64,000 nucleotides of DNA from Amycolatopsis lexingtonensis (GTDB taxonomy: Bacteria > Actinomycetota > Actinomycetes > Mycobacteriales > Pseudonocardiaceae): contig NZ_JADBEG010000001.1 in assembly GCF_014873755.1 (NCBI RefSeq), forward strand, positions 2,048,501 through 2,112,500. Reading direction: 5' to 3'. Within the stretch, counting starts at the first letter, position 1, and the number at the start of each line of letters is the position of its first letter. Made by a program: the position numbers and the translations under genes. Under the pieces are notes generated by a model that searched no databases, was not told where the DNA came from, and saw only the letters and a program-made list of their open reading frames with translations. Shown piece by piece: positions 1 through 7,983 of the stretch.

Positions 1-448
1 CGAGCCGACGACCGGGCTGGACCCGCGCAGCCGCCTCGAGGTGTGGCGGGCGGTGCGGTCGCTGGTCGCCGACGGCACGACCGTGCTGCTCACGACGCAG
101 TACCTCGAGGAAGCCGATCAGTTGGCCGACCGCATCTCGCTGGTCGAACACGGGCGCGTCATCGCCGAAGGGACCCCGGCGGAGCTGAAGGGCTCGCTCG
201 GCGCGACCCGGATCGACCTCGTGCTGACCGATCCGGACGTGGTCGGGCCGGCGACGGCGTTGCTGGCCCGCGTCACCGGGGCCGAGCCGGTCGCCGAGGA
301 ACTGCGGGTCAGTGCGCCGGCCGAGCCGTCCATGCTGGCCGACGTCGTGCGCGAGCTGGCGGCGACCGAGCTGGCGTTCGCCGACGTGGCGCTGCGGCAC
401 CCGACGCTCGACGAGGTGTTCCTGGAGCTGACGGGGGTGGCGCGATGA
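1..448 (+). CDS. ABC transporter ATP-binding protein, DrrA-like (5' end missing)
   Basis: This is the C-terminal part of an ABC-type ATPase, reading in frame from base 2, with the start outside the window. The visible part opens inside the Walker B/D-loop (EPTTGLDPRSR), followed by the switch-histidine region, where the usual TTH is TTQ (LLTTQYLEEADQLAD). The tail carries the additional C-terminal domain typical of DrrA-type drug exporter ATPases. Its stop overlaps the start of the permease gene by 4 bp (ATGA), so the two are co-translated and presumably form one exporter on the cytoplasmic membrane. The family is clear. The substrate cannot be read from the sequence. Confidence 0.9.
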   Translation, partial: EPTTGLDPRSRLEVWRAVRSLVADGTTVLLTTQYLEEADQLADRISLVEHGRVIAEGTPAELKGSLGATRIDLVLTDPDVVGPATALLARVTGAEPVAEELRVSAPAEPSMLADVVRELAATELAFADVALRHPTLDEVFLELTGVAR

Positions 449-1227
449 GGTGGGCCCTCGAAGACGGCTGGACGCTGACCCAGCGCTACCTGGCCCAGCT
501 GGCGCGGCGCCCGGCCCGGCTGGCGACGGTGGTGGCGTTCCCGATCCTGATGGTGCTGATCTTCGCCTACCTGCTCGGCGGCGGGATGAGCGTGCCCGGC
601 GGCGGCTCCTACCGCGAGTTCCTGATGCCGGGGATGTTCGCGATGACCATGGCGTTCGGGCTGTCGGGGACGATGATCGCGGTGCTGGACGACGCGGCCA
701 AGGGGGTCACCGACCGGTTCCGGTCGCTGCCGATGGCGCCGTCGGCGGTGCTGACCGGCCGGGTGGCGGCGGACCTGGCGAACGCGGTGCTGGCGCTGGT
801 GGTGCTGCTGGGCTGCGGGTTCGCGGTCGGCTGGCGGCCGCACGGGTCGCCGGCCGAGACGCTGGCCGCGCTCGCGCTGCTGCTCCTGCTGCGGATGGCG
901 CTGGTGTGGGCGGGGATCTACCTGGGGCTGCTGACGTCGGACCCGGCGATGGTGACGCTCGCGCAGACCCTGGAGTTCCCGTTCGGGTTCCTCTCCAGCG
1001 CGTTCGTGGCGACCGCGACCATGCCGGCGTGGCTGGGAACCGTGGCGGAGTGGAACCCGTTGTCCTCGACGGTGACCGCCGCGCGGGTGCTGTTCGGCAA
1101 CCCCGGCGCGGCCGGGACGTCCTGGGTGAGCACGCACCCGGTGCTGATGGCCGTGGTCTGGCCGCTGGTACTGCTCGCGGTCTTCGTACCGCTGTCCGTG
1201 CGCCGATACGGGAGGCTGGGGAACTGA
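445..1227 (+). CDS. ABC-2 type transporter permease, DrrB-like
   Basis: A 260-residue membrane component of the exporter whose ATPase ends at 448. The ATG at 445 overlaps the ATPase stop (ATGA). The protein has about six hydrophobic segments (for example near residues 28-45, 60-80, 105-130 and 140-160) and the central DDAAKGVTDRFRSLPMAP stretch, typical of ABC-2 DrrB permeases that link the transmembrane bundle to the ATPase. Length is normal for the family. It probably exports a small hydrophobic compound; resistance or secretion of a specific molecule cannot be inferred. The next gene begins within its stop codon. Confidence 0.92.
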   Translation: MRWALEDGWTLTQRYLAQLARRPARLATVVAFPILMVLIFAYLLGGGMSVPGGGSYREFLMPGMFAMTMAFGLSGTMIAVLDDAAKGVTDRFRSLPMAPSAVLTGRVAADLANAVLALVVLLGCGFAVGWRPHGSPAETLAALALLLLLRMALVWAGIYLGLLTSDPAMVTLAQTLEFPFGFLSSAFVATATMPAWLGTVAEWNPLSSTVTAARVLFGNPGAAGTSWVSTHPVLMAVVWPLVLLAVFVPLSVRRYGRLGN

Positions 1228-3773
1228 ACGTCGACTTCACACCGGGGGAACCACCGCGGGCGGGACGGCTCGTCGTGGACGGCCGCGAGCTGTCCATCGT
1301 GGCTGGACTGGGGGAACTGCTGCGGGAGCCCGAGGGGTTCTGGGCGGTCGCGGCGACCGCGGCTCTGCGGCTGGTCGCGGCGGGACGGCTGCTGCCGGGG
1401 GTGACCGCGGGCGGGTACGACGCCTGGCGCGCCGGGCCGCTGGAACCGGCCGAAGCCGCGTGGCTGCGTGACCTGGCGGCCGCGATGCCGCCGGACGGGC
1501 GGGCGCCGGAACCGCTGCTGCGGGCGTTCCTCGACGCCGTCGCCGACACGCTGCCCCGCACGCCCGCCGCGGCGAAGGCGGCCGGGACGCGGTTGTTCGC
1601 CGCGGTCGCGCCGCAGCGGGCCGAGCCGCTGCGCGACTGGGCGGACGAACTGGCCGCGGGCCTGGACTCGGGTATCCGGGTGTCGCTGCGGATCGAGGCG
1701 CCCGGCGGGTTCGACGCCGGGCGCTACCGCGCGGTGGTGCAGGTGCACAGCCTGGCCGAGCCGGGTCAGGTCGCCGACGCGGCGGAGCTGTGGGAAACCG
1801 GCCGGTTCGGGCCGCGGGCGCGCATCGACGTCGTGCTGGCGCTGCGGCGGGGTGCGCAGGTCTGGCCGGCGCTGAGCCCGCTGCTGACCTCGGCGGTGCC
1901 GGACGAGCTGGCGCTGGTCGAGGACGAGATGACCGAGCTGGTCGCGGCCGCGGCCCCGCGGCTGGCGGCGGCCGGGATCGACGTGCACTGGCCCGCCGAG
2001 CTCGCGGGGTCGCTGACCGCGCGAGCGGTGGTCCGCGCCGGCGACGCACCGGGTGATCTGCCGTCGTTCTTCGGCGGCGGCCGGGCGCTGGAGTTCGACT
2101 GGCAGCTCGCACTGGGCGGTGAGGTGCTGACCGAGGCGGAGCTGGACGCGCTCGCCGAGGCCCGCCGGGCGGTGGTGCGGCTGCGCGACCGGTGGGTGCT
2201 GGTCGACCCGGCACTGGCGGCGAAGGCGCGCGAGCGGGTGCTGAAGCCGCTGACGCCGGTCGACGCGCTCGGCGCGGTACTGACCGGCACCACCGAGGTC
2301 GACGGTGAAGTGGTCGAGGTCGTCACCGAGGGCTGGCTGGCGCGGTTGCGGGAGCGGCTGTCCGCGCCGCCGGAGCCCGAGGTGCCCCCGGCCGGGCTGG
2401 CCGCACAGCTGCGGGATTACCAGCTGCGCGGGCTGCAGTGGCTGGCCACCGTGACCGGGCTGGGGCTCGGTGGCTGCTTGGCCGATGACATGGGCCTGGG
2501 CAAGACGGTCACGTTGATCGCGCTGCACCTGCATCGCGCGTCGGGGCCGACGCTGGTGGTGTGCCCGGCGTCGCTGCTGGGAAACTGGGAACGCGAGATC
2601 CACCGGTTCGCGCCCGGCGTTCCGGTACGGCGCTTCCACGGCAGCGCTCGCTCGCTCGAGGACCTCGAGGGGTTCGTGCTGACGACGTACGGCACGCTGC
2701 GCACCGATCCGGCGCCGCTGGCCGCGGTGCGGTGGGGGTTGCTGGTCGCCGACGAGGCCCAGCACGTCAAGAACCACCGCTCGGGCACGGCGAAGGCGTT
2801 GCGGCTGGTGCCGGCGGCGGCGCGGGTGGCGCTGACCGGGACGCCGGTGGAGAACACGCTCTCGGAGCTGTGGGCGATCCTGGACTGGTCGGCGCCCGGC
2901 CTGCTGGGGTCGTTGCCGGAGTTCCGGGAACGCTGGGCGAAGCCGATCGAGGCCGGGGACCCGGCGGCGGCCGAACGGCTTTCGCGGCTGCTGCGGCCGT
3001 TCCTGCTGCGGCGCCGCAAGTCCGATCCCGGGATCGCGCCCGAGCTGCCGCCGAAGACCGAGACCGACCGGCCCGTGGCGCTGAGCCCCGATCAGGTGGC
3101 GCTGTACGAGGCGGTCGTGCGGGAGCTGATGGCCGACATCGCCGCCAGCGACGGGATGGCGCGGCGCGGGCGGATCGTGAAGCTGCTGACCGCGCTCAAG
3201 CAGATCTGCAACCACCCGGCGCATTACCTCAAAGAGCCGGGCGGCCGGTCGGGCAAGGTGGAGCTGCTCGACGAGCTGCTGGACACCATCCTCGCTGAGG
3301 GTGGCGCGGTGCTGGTGTTCACCCAGTACGTCGCCATGGCGCGGCTGCTGGAGAAGCACCTGGCCGGGCGCGGGATCGCGACGCAGCTGCTGCACGGCGG
3401 CACGCCGGTCGCCCGCCGCGAGGAGCTGGTGGCGCGGTTCCAGGAGGGTGCGGTGCCGGTGTTCCTGCTGTCGCTGAAGGCGGCCGGGACGGGGCTGAAC
3501 CTGACCCGCGCCGATCACGTCGTGCACTTCGACCGCTGGTGGAACCCGGCGGTGGAGGACCAGGCGACCGACCGGGCGTACCGGATCGGGCAGACGAAAC
3601 CGGTGCAGGTGCACCGGCTGGTGGCCGAGGGCACGGTCGAGGACCGGATCGCGGCGATGCTGCGGGAGAAGCGGGCGCTGGCGGACGCGGTGCTGGCCGG
3701 CGGCGAAGCGGCGTTGACGGAACTGACCGACACCGAGCTCGCGGAGCTCGTCGAACTGAGGAGCCGCGGATGA
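1224..3773 (+). CDS. SNF2-family DEAD-like helicase
   Basis: A large SWI2/SNF2 ATPase (about 849 aa). The N-terminal ~380 residues are the bacterial SNF2-associated region. The C-terminal half has the helicase motifs in order: DDMGLGKT (motif I), DEAQ (motif II), LTGTPVEN (III), FTQYVAMARLL (IV), SLKAAGTGLNL (V) and DQATDRAYRIGQ (VI). No ATG exists near the N terminus. CTG at 1224 has GGAGG eight bases upstream and overlaps the permease stop as CTGA, mimicking the ATGA couplings on either side. GTG at 1275 is the alternative. Its stop overlaps the SWIM-domain gene (ATGA), a pairing common in actinobacteria. Expected role: ATP-driven remodelling of DNA- or RNA-polymerase-bound complexes; the exact job is unknown. 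Confidence 0.85.
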   Translation: MNVDFTPGEPPRAGRLVVDGRELSIVAGLGELLREPEGFWAVAATAALRLVAAGRLLPGVTAGGYDAWRAGPLEPAEAAWLRDLAAAMPPDGRAPEPLLRAFLDAVADTLPRTPAAAKAAGTRLFAAVAPQRAEPLRDWADELAAGLDSGIRVSLRIEAPGGFDAGRYRAVVQVHSLAEPGQVADAAELWETGRFGPRARIDVVLALRRGAQVWPALSPLLTSAVPDELALVEDEMTELVAAAAPRLAAAGIDVHWPAELAGSLTARAVVRAGDAPGDLPSFFGGGRALEFDWQLALGGEVLTEAELDALAEARRAVVRLRDRWVLVDPALAAKARERVLKPLTPVDALGAVLTGTTEVDGEVVEVVTEGWLARLRERLSAPPEPEVPPAGLAAQLRDYQLRGLQWLATVTGLGLGGCLADDMGLGKTVTLIALHLHRASGPTLVVCPASLLGNWEREIHRFAPGVPVRRFHGSARSLEDLEGFVLTTYGTLRTDPAPLAAVRWGLLVADEAQHVKNHRSGTAKALRLVPAAARVALTGTPVENTLSELWAILDWSAPGLLGSLPEFRERWAKPIEAGDPAAAERLSRLLRPFLLRRRKSDPGIAPELPPKTETDRPVALSPDQVALYEAVVRELMADIAASDGMARRGRIVKLLTALKQICNHPAHYLKEPGGRSGKVELLDELLDTILAEGGAVLVFTQYVAMARLLEKHLAGRGIATQLLHGGTPVARREELVARFQEGAVPVFLLSLKAAGTGLNLTRADHVVHFDRWWNPAVEDQATDRAYRIGQTKPVQVHRLVAEGTVEDRIAAMLREKRALADAVLAGGEAALTELTDTELAELVELRSRG

Positions 3774-4861
3774 CCGACGACCGGGTGCGCGGGTTCCCCG
3801 CGTTCGGGGCGGCCGGGCGGTTGGCCCGATCGTGGTGGGGGCGGGCGTGGGTGCGCGCGATGGAGGACACCGCGCTGGATCTGCGGCAGCTGAAGAAGGG
3901 CCGCCGGTACGCCGCGGCCGGGCTGGTCGGGCCGATCACGGTCAGCCCGGGCCGGATCGCGGCGGTGGTCGAGGACGCCGACGGCGGCCCGTTCCGCACG
4001 GAGCTGCGGCTGGCGGAGCTGTCGGACGGCGACTGGACGCGGTTCTTCGACCGGGTGGCTTCGCGGTCCGGGCACCTGGCGGCGCTGCTGGACCGGGACA
4101 TGCCGCACGACCTGGTCGAGGCGGCCGACGACGCCGGCGTGCACCTGCTGCCGGGGATCGGCGACCTCGACCCGGAGTGCGACTGCCCGGGCTGGGAGCT
4201 GCCGTGCCGGCACGCGGCGGCGTTGTCGTTCCAGGCGTCGTGGCTGCTGGACGCCGACCCGTTCGTGCTGCTGCTGATGCGCGGGCGGGGCGAGCGGGAG
4301 ATCCGGGACGAGCTGGAAAGCCGGCTCGCGCCGGTGGCCGGCGCCGTCGTCCCGGCGGACCGGACGCCGGGGCCGCTGCCGGACCTGGCGGCGTTCCGGC
4401 CGTCGGGCTCGCCGTCGATCCCGGCGGCGCCGGGAGTGCCCGCGGAGGCGTTCGAGCTGCTGGCGATCAACGCTTCGGCGCAGGCCCAGGCCGTGCTGGC
4501 GGGCGAGCCGTGGCCGGGACGCCGGCCCGACGCGGTCCGGCTGGCCGCGCGATTCCCCGCCGTGGCGGACCGGCTCGGCACGGGTCCCGAATTCGACCGC
4601 GCGGTGGCGGCGTGGACGTTCGGCGGCCGCGACGGGCTGGAGGTGCTCGACTCGGCGTGGAGCCCGCCGAAGCCGGTGCTGGCGGCGGCGCGGGCCGCGC
4701 TCGACGGCGAGGATCCGGTGTTCGAGCGCAACCACTGCACGATCGGCGACGTCCAGCTGCGCCTGGACCGCCGCGGCCGGTGGCACCCCTACCGCCGGGA
4801 GGGCGACACCTGGTGGCCGTCGGGACCGCCGGAGACGGATCCGGGACTGCTGTCGGGCTGA
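3770..4861 (+). CDS. SWIM zinc-finger protein
   Basis: 363 residues, starting at an ATG that overlaps the SNF2 gene stop. A SWIM zinc finger (CxCx6CxH, seen as CDCPGWELPCRH near residue 140) sits in the middle, flanked by conserved Trp-rich sequence such as ARSWWGRAWVRAM near the N terminus. SWIM domains bind DNA or protein. In actinobacteria this protein is usually encoded directly after an SNF2 helicase and probably acts as its partner. Nothing catalytic is visible. Third-codon use is G-rich like the SNF2 gene. Confidence 0.85.
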   Translation: MTDDRVRGFPAFGAAGRLARSWWGRAWVRAMEDTALDLRQLKKGRRYAAAGLVGPITVSPGRIAAVVEDADGGPFRTELRLAELSDGDWTRFFDRVASRSGHLAALLDRDMPHDLVEAADDAGVHLLPGIGDLDPECDCPGWELPCRHAAALSFQASWLLDADPFVLLLMRGRGEREIRDELESRLAPVAGAVVPADRTPGPLPDLAAFRPSGSPSIPAAPGVPAEAFELLAINASAQAQAVLAGEPWPGRRPDAVRLAARFPAVADRLGTGPEFDRAVAAWTFGGRDGLEVLDSAWSPPKPVLAAARAALDGEDPVFERNHCTIGDVQLRLDRRGRWHPYRREGDTWWPSGPPETDPGLLSG

Positions 4862-5022
4862 ACCCCGCGGAATTCGCGGTATCCAGCGCGGGGGTGACTG
4901 CCTCCTGTCCCGCGACGGCGGCGTTCCGCCGGGCCACTGGGGGTGCGGGCGCGCGGGTTGCGGCACCTTCCCGCGCGCCCGCCCGGACCTTTCTTGTCGG
5001 TGCCCGTCGCTAGCGTGCGGGC

Positions 5023-5614
5023 ATGGACCCTCTTGCCGCCGACCTGCGGCGCTATCTTCAGGAGAACCGCGACCACGTGCTCGCGTCCCTTTCGGGGCTG
5101 AGCGAGTACGACGTGCGCCGTCCGATGACACCGACGGCCACCAATCTGCTGGGGCTGATCAAGCAACCTGGCCGGTGGCGAGTTCGGCTATCTCGGTGAC
5201 TGCGTGGGCCGGCCGGCGCCGGTCACGTTGCCGTGGGTGGCCGATGGGTCGATCTGGGACAGCGCGGACATGTGGGCGACCGCGGACCAGAGCCGGGCGG
5301 AGCTGGTCGAGCTGTATCGGGCTGCGTGGCGCCACTCCGACGAGTCGATCGCGGTGCTGCCGCTGGACGCGCCGGCCGAGGTGGCGTGGTGGCCGGAGGA
5401 GCGTCGCCGTACGACGTTCGGCTCGCTGCTGGTGCGGGTGGTGGCCGAGACCGCGCACCACGCGGGGCACGCCGACATCGTGCGCGAGCTGATCGACGGC
5501 CGGGCGGGCGGCGACCACGACGACATCGGTGACGCCGCCTGGTGGGCCGCCTACACGGCCCGGGTCCAGGCGGCCGCCGACCACCACCGTCAGCCCACCA
5601 GGGAGGCCGTGTAG
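5023..5614 (+). pseudogene. DinB/DUF664-like protein, single-base frameshift
   Basis: ATG at 5023 opens a good DinB-superfamily N terminus (MDPLAADLRRYLQENRDHVL...TATNLLGLIK) that runs out of frame near 5164 and stops at 5199. The rest of the family sequence (LAGGEFGYLGD...HHAGHADIVRELIDG) continues in the +1 frame to 5614. Removing one A from the CAA at about 5163-5165 restores one uninterrupted ~196-residue protein with the family's HHAGH motif. Either the gene is recently broken or there is a sequencing error. A -10-like TAGCGT lies six bases before the ATG (leaderless). The 3' end overlaps the convergent monooxygenase gene by 25 bp. Confidence 0.75.
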
Positions 5615-6804
5615 TCCTTGACCCGCATCGAGTCGTGCATGCGCACGCCGCCGGTGTTCAGCTTCGCGACCGCGCGGCTGACCCCGGCCGGCAGGGCCGA
5701 GACGAGCCGGCCGCCGGTGGCCAGTGCCCAGACGCCCGCGCGGGACGCCGGGATCAGGCTCCGGGCCGCTCCGACGGCGAAGGCGCGGCTTTGGCGGACC
5801 AGTTCGGCCATTTCCCGCTCGTAGGCGGCGAAGGCGCGTTCGTGGTCCCCGCCCGCCGCGGCCAGTTCGCCGGCGAGGACGTAGGCGCCGAGCACGGCCA
5901 GGCTCGTGCTGCCGCCGACGGCCGGACCGGGGCAATAACCCGCGTCGCCGACGAGGGTGACGCGGCCGCGCGACCAGGATTCCAGCCGCAGCTGGGTGAT
6001 CGAGTCGAAGTAGAACGGGCCCGGGCCGTCCAGTCCGGCGAGCCAGCCGTCGACCTGCGGGTGCATCCCCGCGTACGCCGCGCGCAGCAGTTCCTTCTGG
6101 CGCGGGACGTCCCGGTGGTGGTAGCCGAGTTCCTCGTCGCGGCGGAACAGGAACACGGCGCGGGCCTCGTCGAGGTGGCGGGCGCTGTAGATGCCCGCGG
6201 TGCGGCCCGGTCCGAGGTGCAGGACCGTCTCGCCGTCGCCGAGGTCGGCGGTGCCCGGCAGGGACAGCACGGCCAGGTAGGCGCCGATGAACTTCGTCAG
6301 CCCGGCTTCCTCGCCGAAGACCAGGCGCCGGACGTTCGAGTGCAGGCCGTCGGCGCCGACGATCACGTCGAAGCGCCGCGGCGGGGCGTGTTCGAAGGTG
6401 ACGTCGCCGTCGGGGGAGATGGCGGTGATCGAGTCGCCGAAGAGGTACTCGGCGTCGTCCCGGCCGGCGTCGTAGTAGATCTCGCTGAGGTCGTCGCGCA
6501 TGATCTCGACGTGCCGGTCGGAGGTGGCCTGGTAGATCTTCGACAGGTCCACCCGCGCCGGACGGCGGACGCCTTCGCGGCGCAGCGTCATCCGGGTGGT
6601 GCCGGTCTTGAGCGCTTCCACCCGCGGCAGCACGCCCATCCGCTCGGTGATGTCCATGGCGGGCCGGAACAGGTCGACCGCGTGGCCGCCGGTCTTGCGC
6701 AGCGCCGGGGCGCGTTCGACGACGGTGACGTCGAAGCCGTGGCGGGTGAGCCAGTACGCCAGTACTGGGCCGGCGATGCTGGCGCCGGAGACGAGGATCC
6801 GCAT
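5590..6804 (-). CDS. FAD-dependent monooxygenase (PHBH fold)
   Basis: 404 residues. The N terminus is an FAD Rossmann motif (MRILVSGASIAGPVLAYWL, GxGxxG-like), with DVIVGADGLHSNVR (the DG motif for FAD/NAD(P)H) in the middle and VTLVGDAGYCPGPAVGGS (the GD motif contacting FAD ribose) near residue 290. This places it among single-component aromatic hydroxylases, as in tetracycline/rifampicin-inactivating or tailoring enzymes. ATG at 6804 has GGGAGG just upstream. It is divergent from a TetR gene across a 77-bp region that carries a 54-bp dyad, so TetR control and induction by a substrate-like small molecule are likely. The substrate is unknown. Confidence 0.9.
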   Translation of the reverse strand: MRILVSGASIAGPVLAYWLTRHGFDVTVVERAPALRKTGGHAVDLFRPAMDITERMGVLPRVEALKTGTTRMTLRREGVRRPARVDLSKIYQATSDRHVEIMRDDLSEIYYDAGRDDAEYLFGDSITAISPDGDVTFEHAPPRRFDVIVGADGLHSNVRRLVFGEEAGLTKFIGAYLAVLSLPGTADLGDGETVLHLGPGRTAGIYSARHLDEARAVFLFRRDEELGYHHRDVPRQKELLRAAYAGMHPQVDGWLAGLDGPGPFYFDSITQLRLESWSRGRVTLVGDAGYCPGPAVGGSTSLAVLGAYVLAGELAAAGGDHERAFAAYEREMAELVRQSRAFAVGAARSLIPASRAGVWALATGGRLVSALPAGVSRAVAKLNTGGVRMHDSMRVKDYTASLVG

Positions 6805-6814
6805 GAGTACCTCC

Positions 6815-6868
6815 CTGACTTAACGGTAGGTAAGTTGTACCACGGTTCCTTACCTATCGTTAAGTCAG
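6815..6868. promoter_or_regulatory. Large inverted repeat, likely TetR operator pair
   Basis: Two 20-bp arms (6815-6834 and 6849-6868) are inverted copies differing at one base, separated by 14 bp. Each arm is itself a partial dyad of form ACTTAnCnnnnGnTAAGT, the size expected for one TetR dimer. So the region probably holds two operators, one facing each divergent gene. The TATGCT at 6870-6875 (six bases before the GTG of the TetR gene) abuts the right arm. Confidence 0.8.
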
Positions 6869-6881
6869 TTATGCTGGGCCG

Positions 6882-7415
6882 GTGCCGAAACCCTCCGACA
6901 CCAAGCAGCGCATCCTGGACGTCGCCCGCGACCTGTTCACCAGCCAGGGCGTCCAGCGCACCAGCCTCCAGGACATCGCCCGCCGGCTGGGCATCACCAA
7001 ACCCGCGCTCTACTACCACTTCCCGTCCCGCGACGACCTGGTCCGCAGCATCGTCCAGCCGATGCTCGACGACGGCGAGGCGTTCCTCCTCGCCCAGGAA
7101 GCCCGCGGCGACGCGCCGGTGCGGGAGCTGATCGAGGGGTTCTTCGACTTCAACTACCGCCACCGCGCGGACGTGATCATGCTGCTGTCCGAGATGCCGA
7201 CGCTGGCCGACCTCGGCCTCATCGACAAGGCACTGGGCTGGCGCACCCGGCTCACCACGCTGATCTGCGGCCCGTCGCCCACGCTCGAGCAGCAGGCCCG
7301 CGCGATCCTGGCCCTCGGTGGCCTGCAGGACGTCTGCATGCAGTTCCCCGACGCCCCCGTCGACGAGCTGAAAGCCGCCGCGGTCGCCGGTGCCCTCGAC
7401 GCGCTCGGCGGCTGA
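6882..7415 (+). CDS. TetR-family transcriptional regulator
   Basis: 177 residues. The N-terminal helix-turn-helix is clear (RILDVARDLFTSQGVQRTS, then IARRLGITKPALYYHFPSRDDL), followed by a helical ligand-binding domain without recognisable specificity. The GTG start at 6882 is preceded six bases upstream by TATGCT, so the transcript is probably leaderless. The nearby ATG at 6871 is out of frame. It is divergent from the FAD monooxygenase and almost certainly represses it and itself through the dyad at 6815-6868. Confidence 0.92.
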   Translation: MPKPSDTKQRILDVARDLFTSQGVQRTSLQDIARRLGITKPALYYHFPSRDDLVRSIVQPMLDDGEAFLLAQEARGDAPVRELIEGFFDFNYRHRADVIMLLSEMPTLADLGLIDKALGWRTRLTTLICGPSPTLEQQARAILALGGLQDVCMQFPDAPVDELKAAAVAGALDALGG

Positions 7416-7491
7416 TGTCGAAAACCCGATAGCGGCTCCGTCCCAGGGTCAGCAGCGGCCACAACGGGCCGCCCCGGAGACGGAGGACACC

Positions 7492-7983
7492 GTGGAACAG
7501 CACGCGATCACCGAGGTTCTGAACCGGCCGTACAGCAAGGAACTGCTGGCCCGCGACATCACCCGCCTGGCCTACGTCGCCCAGGACGGCACCCCGCGCT
7601 CGGTCCCGATGGCGTTCACCTGGAACGGCTCGGAGATCGTCATGTGCACCGCGAAGAACATGCCGAAACTGCGCTCCCTGCGGGCGAACCCGGCCGTCGC
7701 GCTGACGATCGACACCGAGTCCCACCCGCCGAAGATCCTGCTCATCCGCGGCCGCGTCGAACTCGACGTCGTCGACGGCATCCCGGCGGAGTACCTGCAG
7801 ATGAACGGCAGCTACGAGATGACGCCCGAGCAGCGCGTCGAGTGGGAGCGCGAGGTGCGCTCGCTCTACGACGGCATGGTCCGGATCGTCGTCACCCCGA
7901 CCTGGGCGAAGCTGATCGACTTCGAGGAAACCCTGCCCAGCGCGGTCGAGGAGCTGGCCCGGCAGCGGGCCGAACGCGGTTAG
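7492..7983 (+). CDS. Pyridoxamine 5'-phosphate oxidase-fold flavin/F420 protein
   Basis: 163 residues of the split-barrel PPOX family: TRLAYVAQDGTPRSVPMAFTW is the typical first strand pair, and later strands include ALTIDTESHPPKILLIRGRVEL. Members bind FMN, F420 or heme and reduce small molecules. The cofactor cannot be decided here. GTG at 7492 is chosen because GGAGGA (7482-7487) sits at the right distance. Upstream in-frame codons to 7390 look non-conserved. It follows the TetR gene by 76 bp. Its stop shares TTAG with the stop of the convergent acyl-CoA dehydrogenase gene. Confidence 0.85.
   Translation: MEQHAITEVLNRPYSKELLARDITRLAYVAQDGTPRSVPMAFTWNGSEIVMCTAKNMPKLRSLRANPAVALTIDTESHPPKILLIRGRVELDVVDGIPAEYLQMNGSYEMTPEQRVEWEREVRSLYDGMVRIVVTPTWAKLIDFEETLPSAVEELARQRAERG

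Noticed and set aside
118..3614. Long minus-strand open frames opposite the ABC and SNF2 genes
   Set aside because: They are Arg/His-rich antisense shadows typical of high GC; the plus-strand frames have clear family motifs.
1224..4861. Defence island made of SNF2 and SWIM genes
   Set aside because: This pair is widespread in actinobacteria and is attached here to an ABC exporter; nothing specific points to defence.
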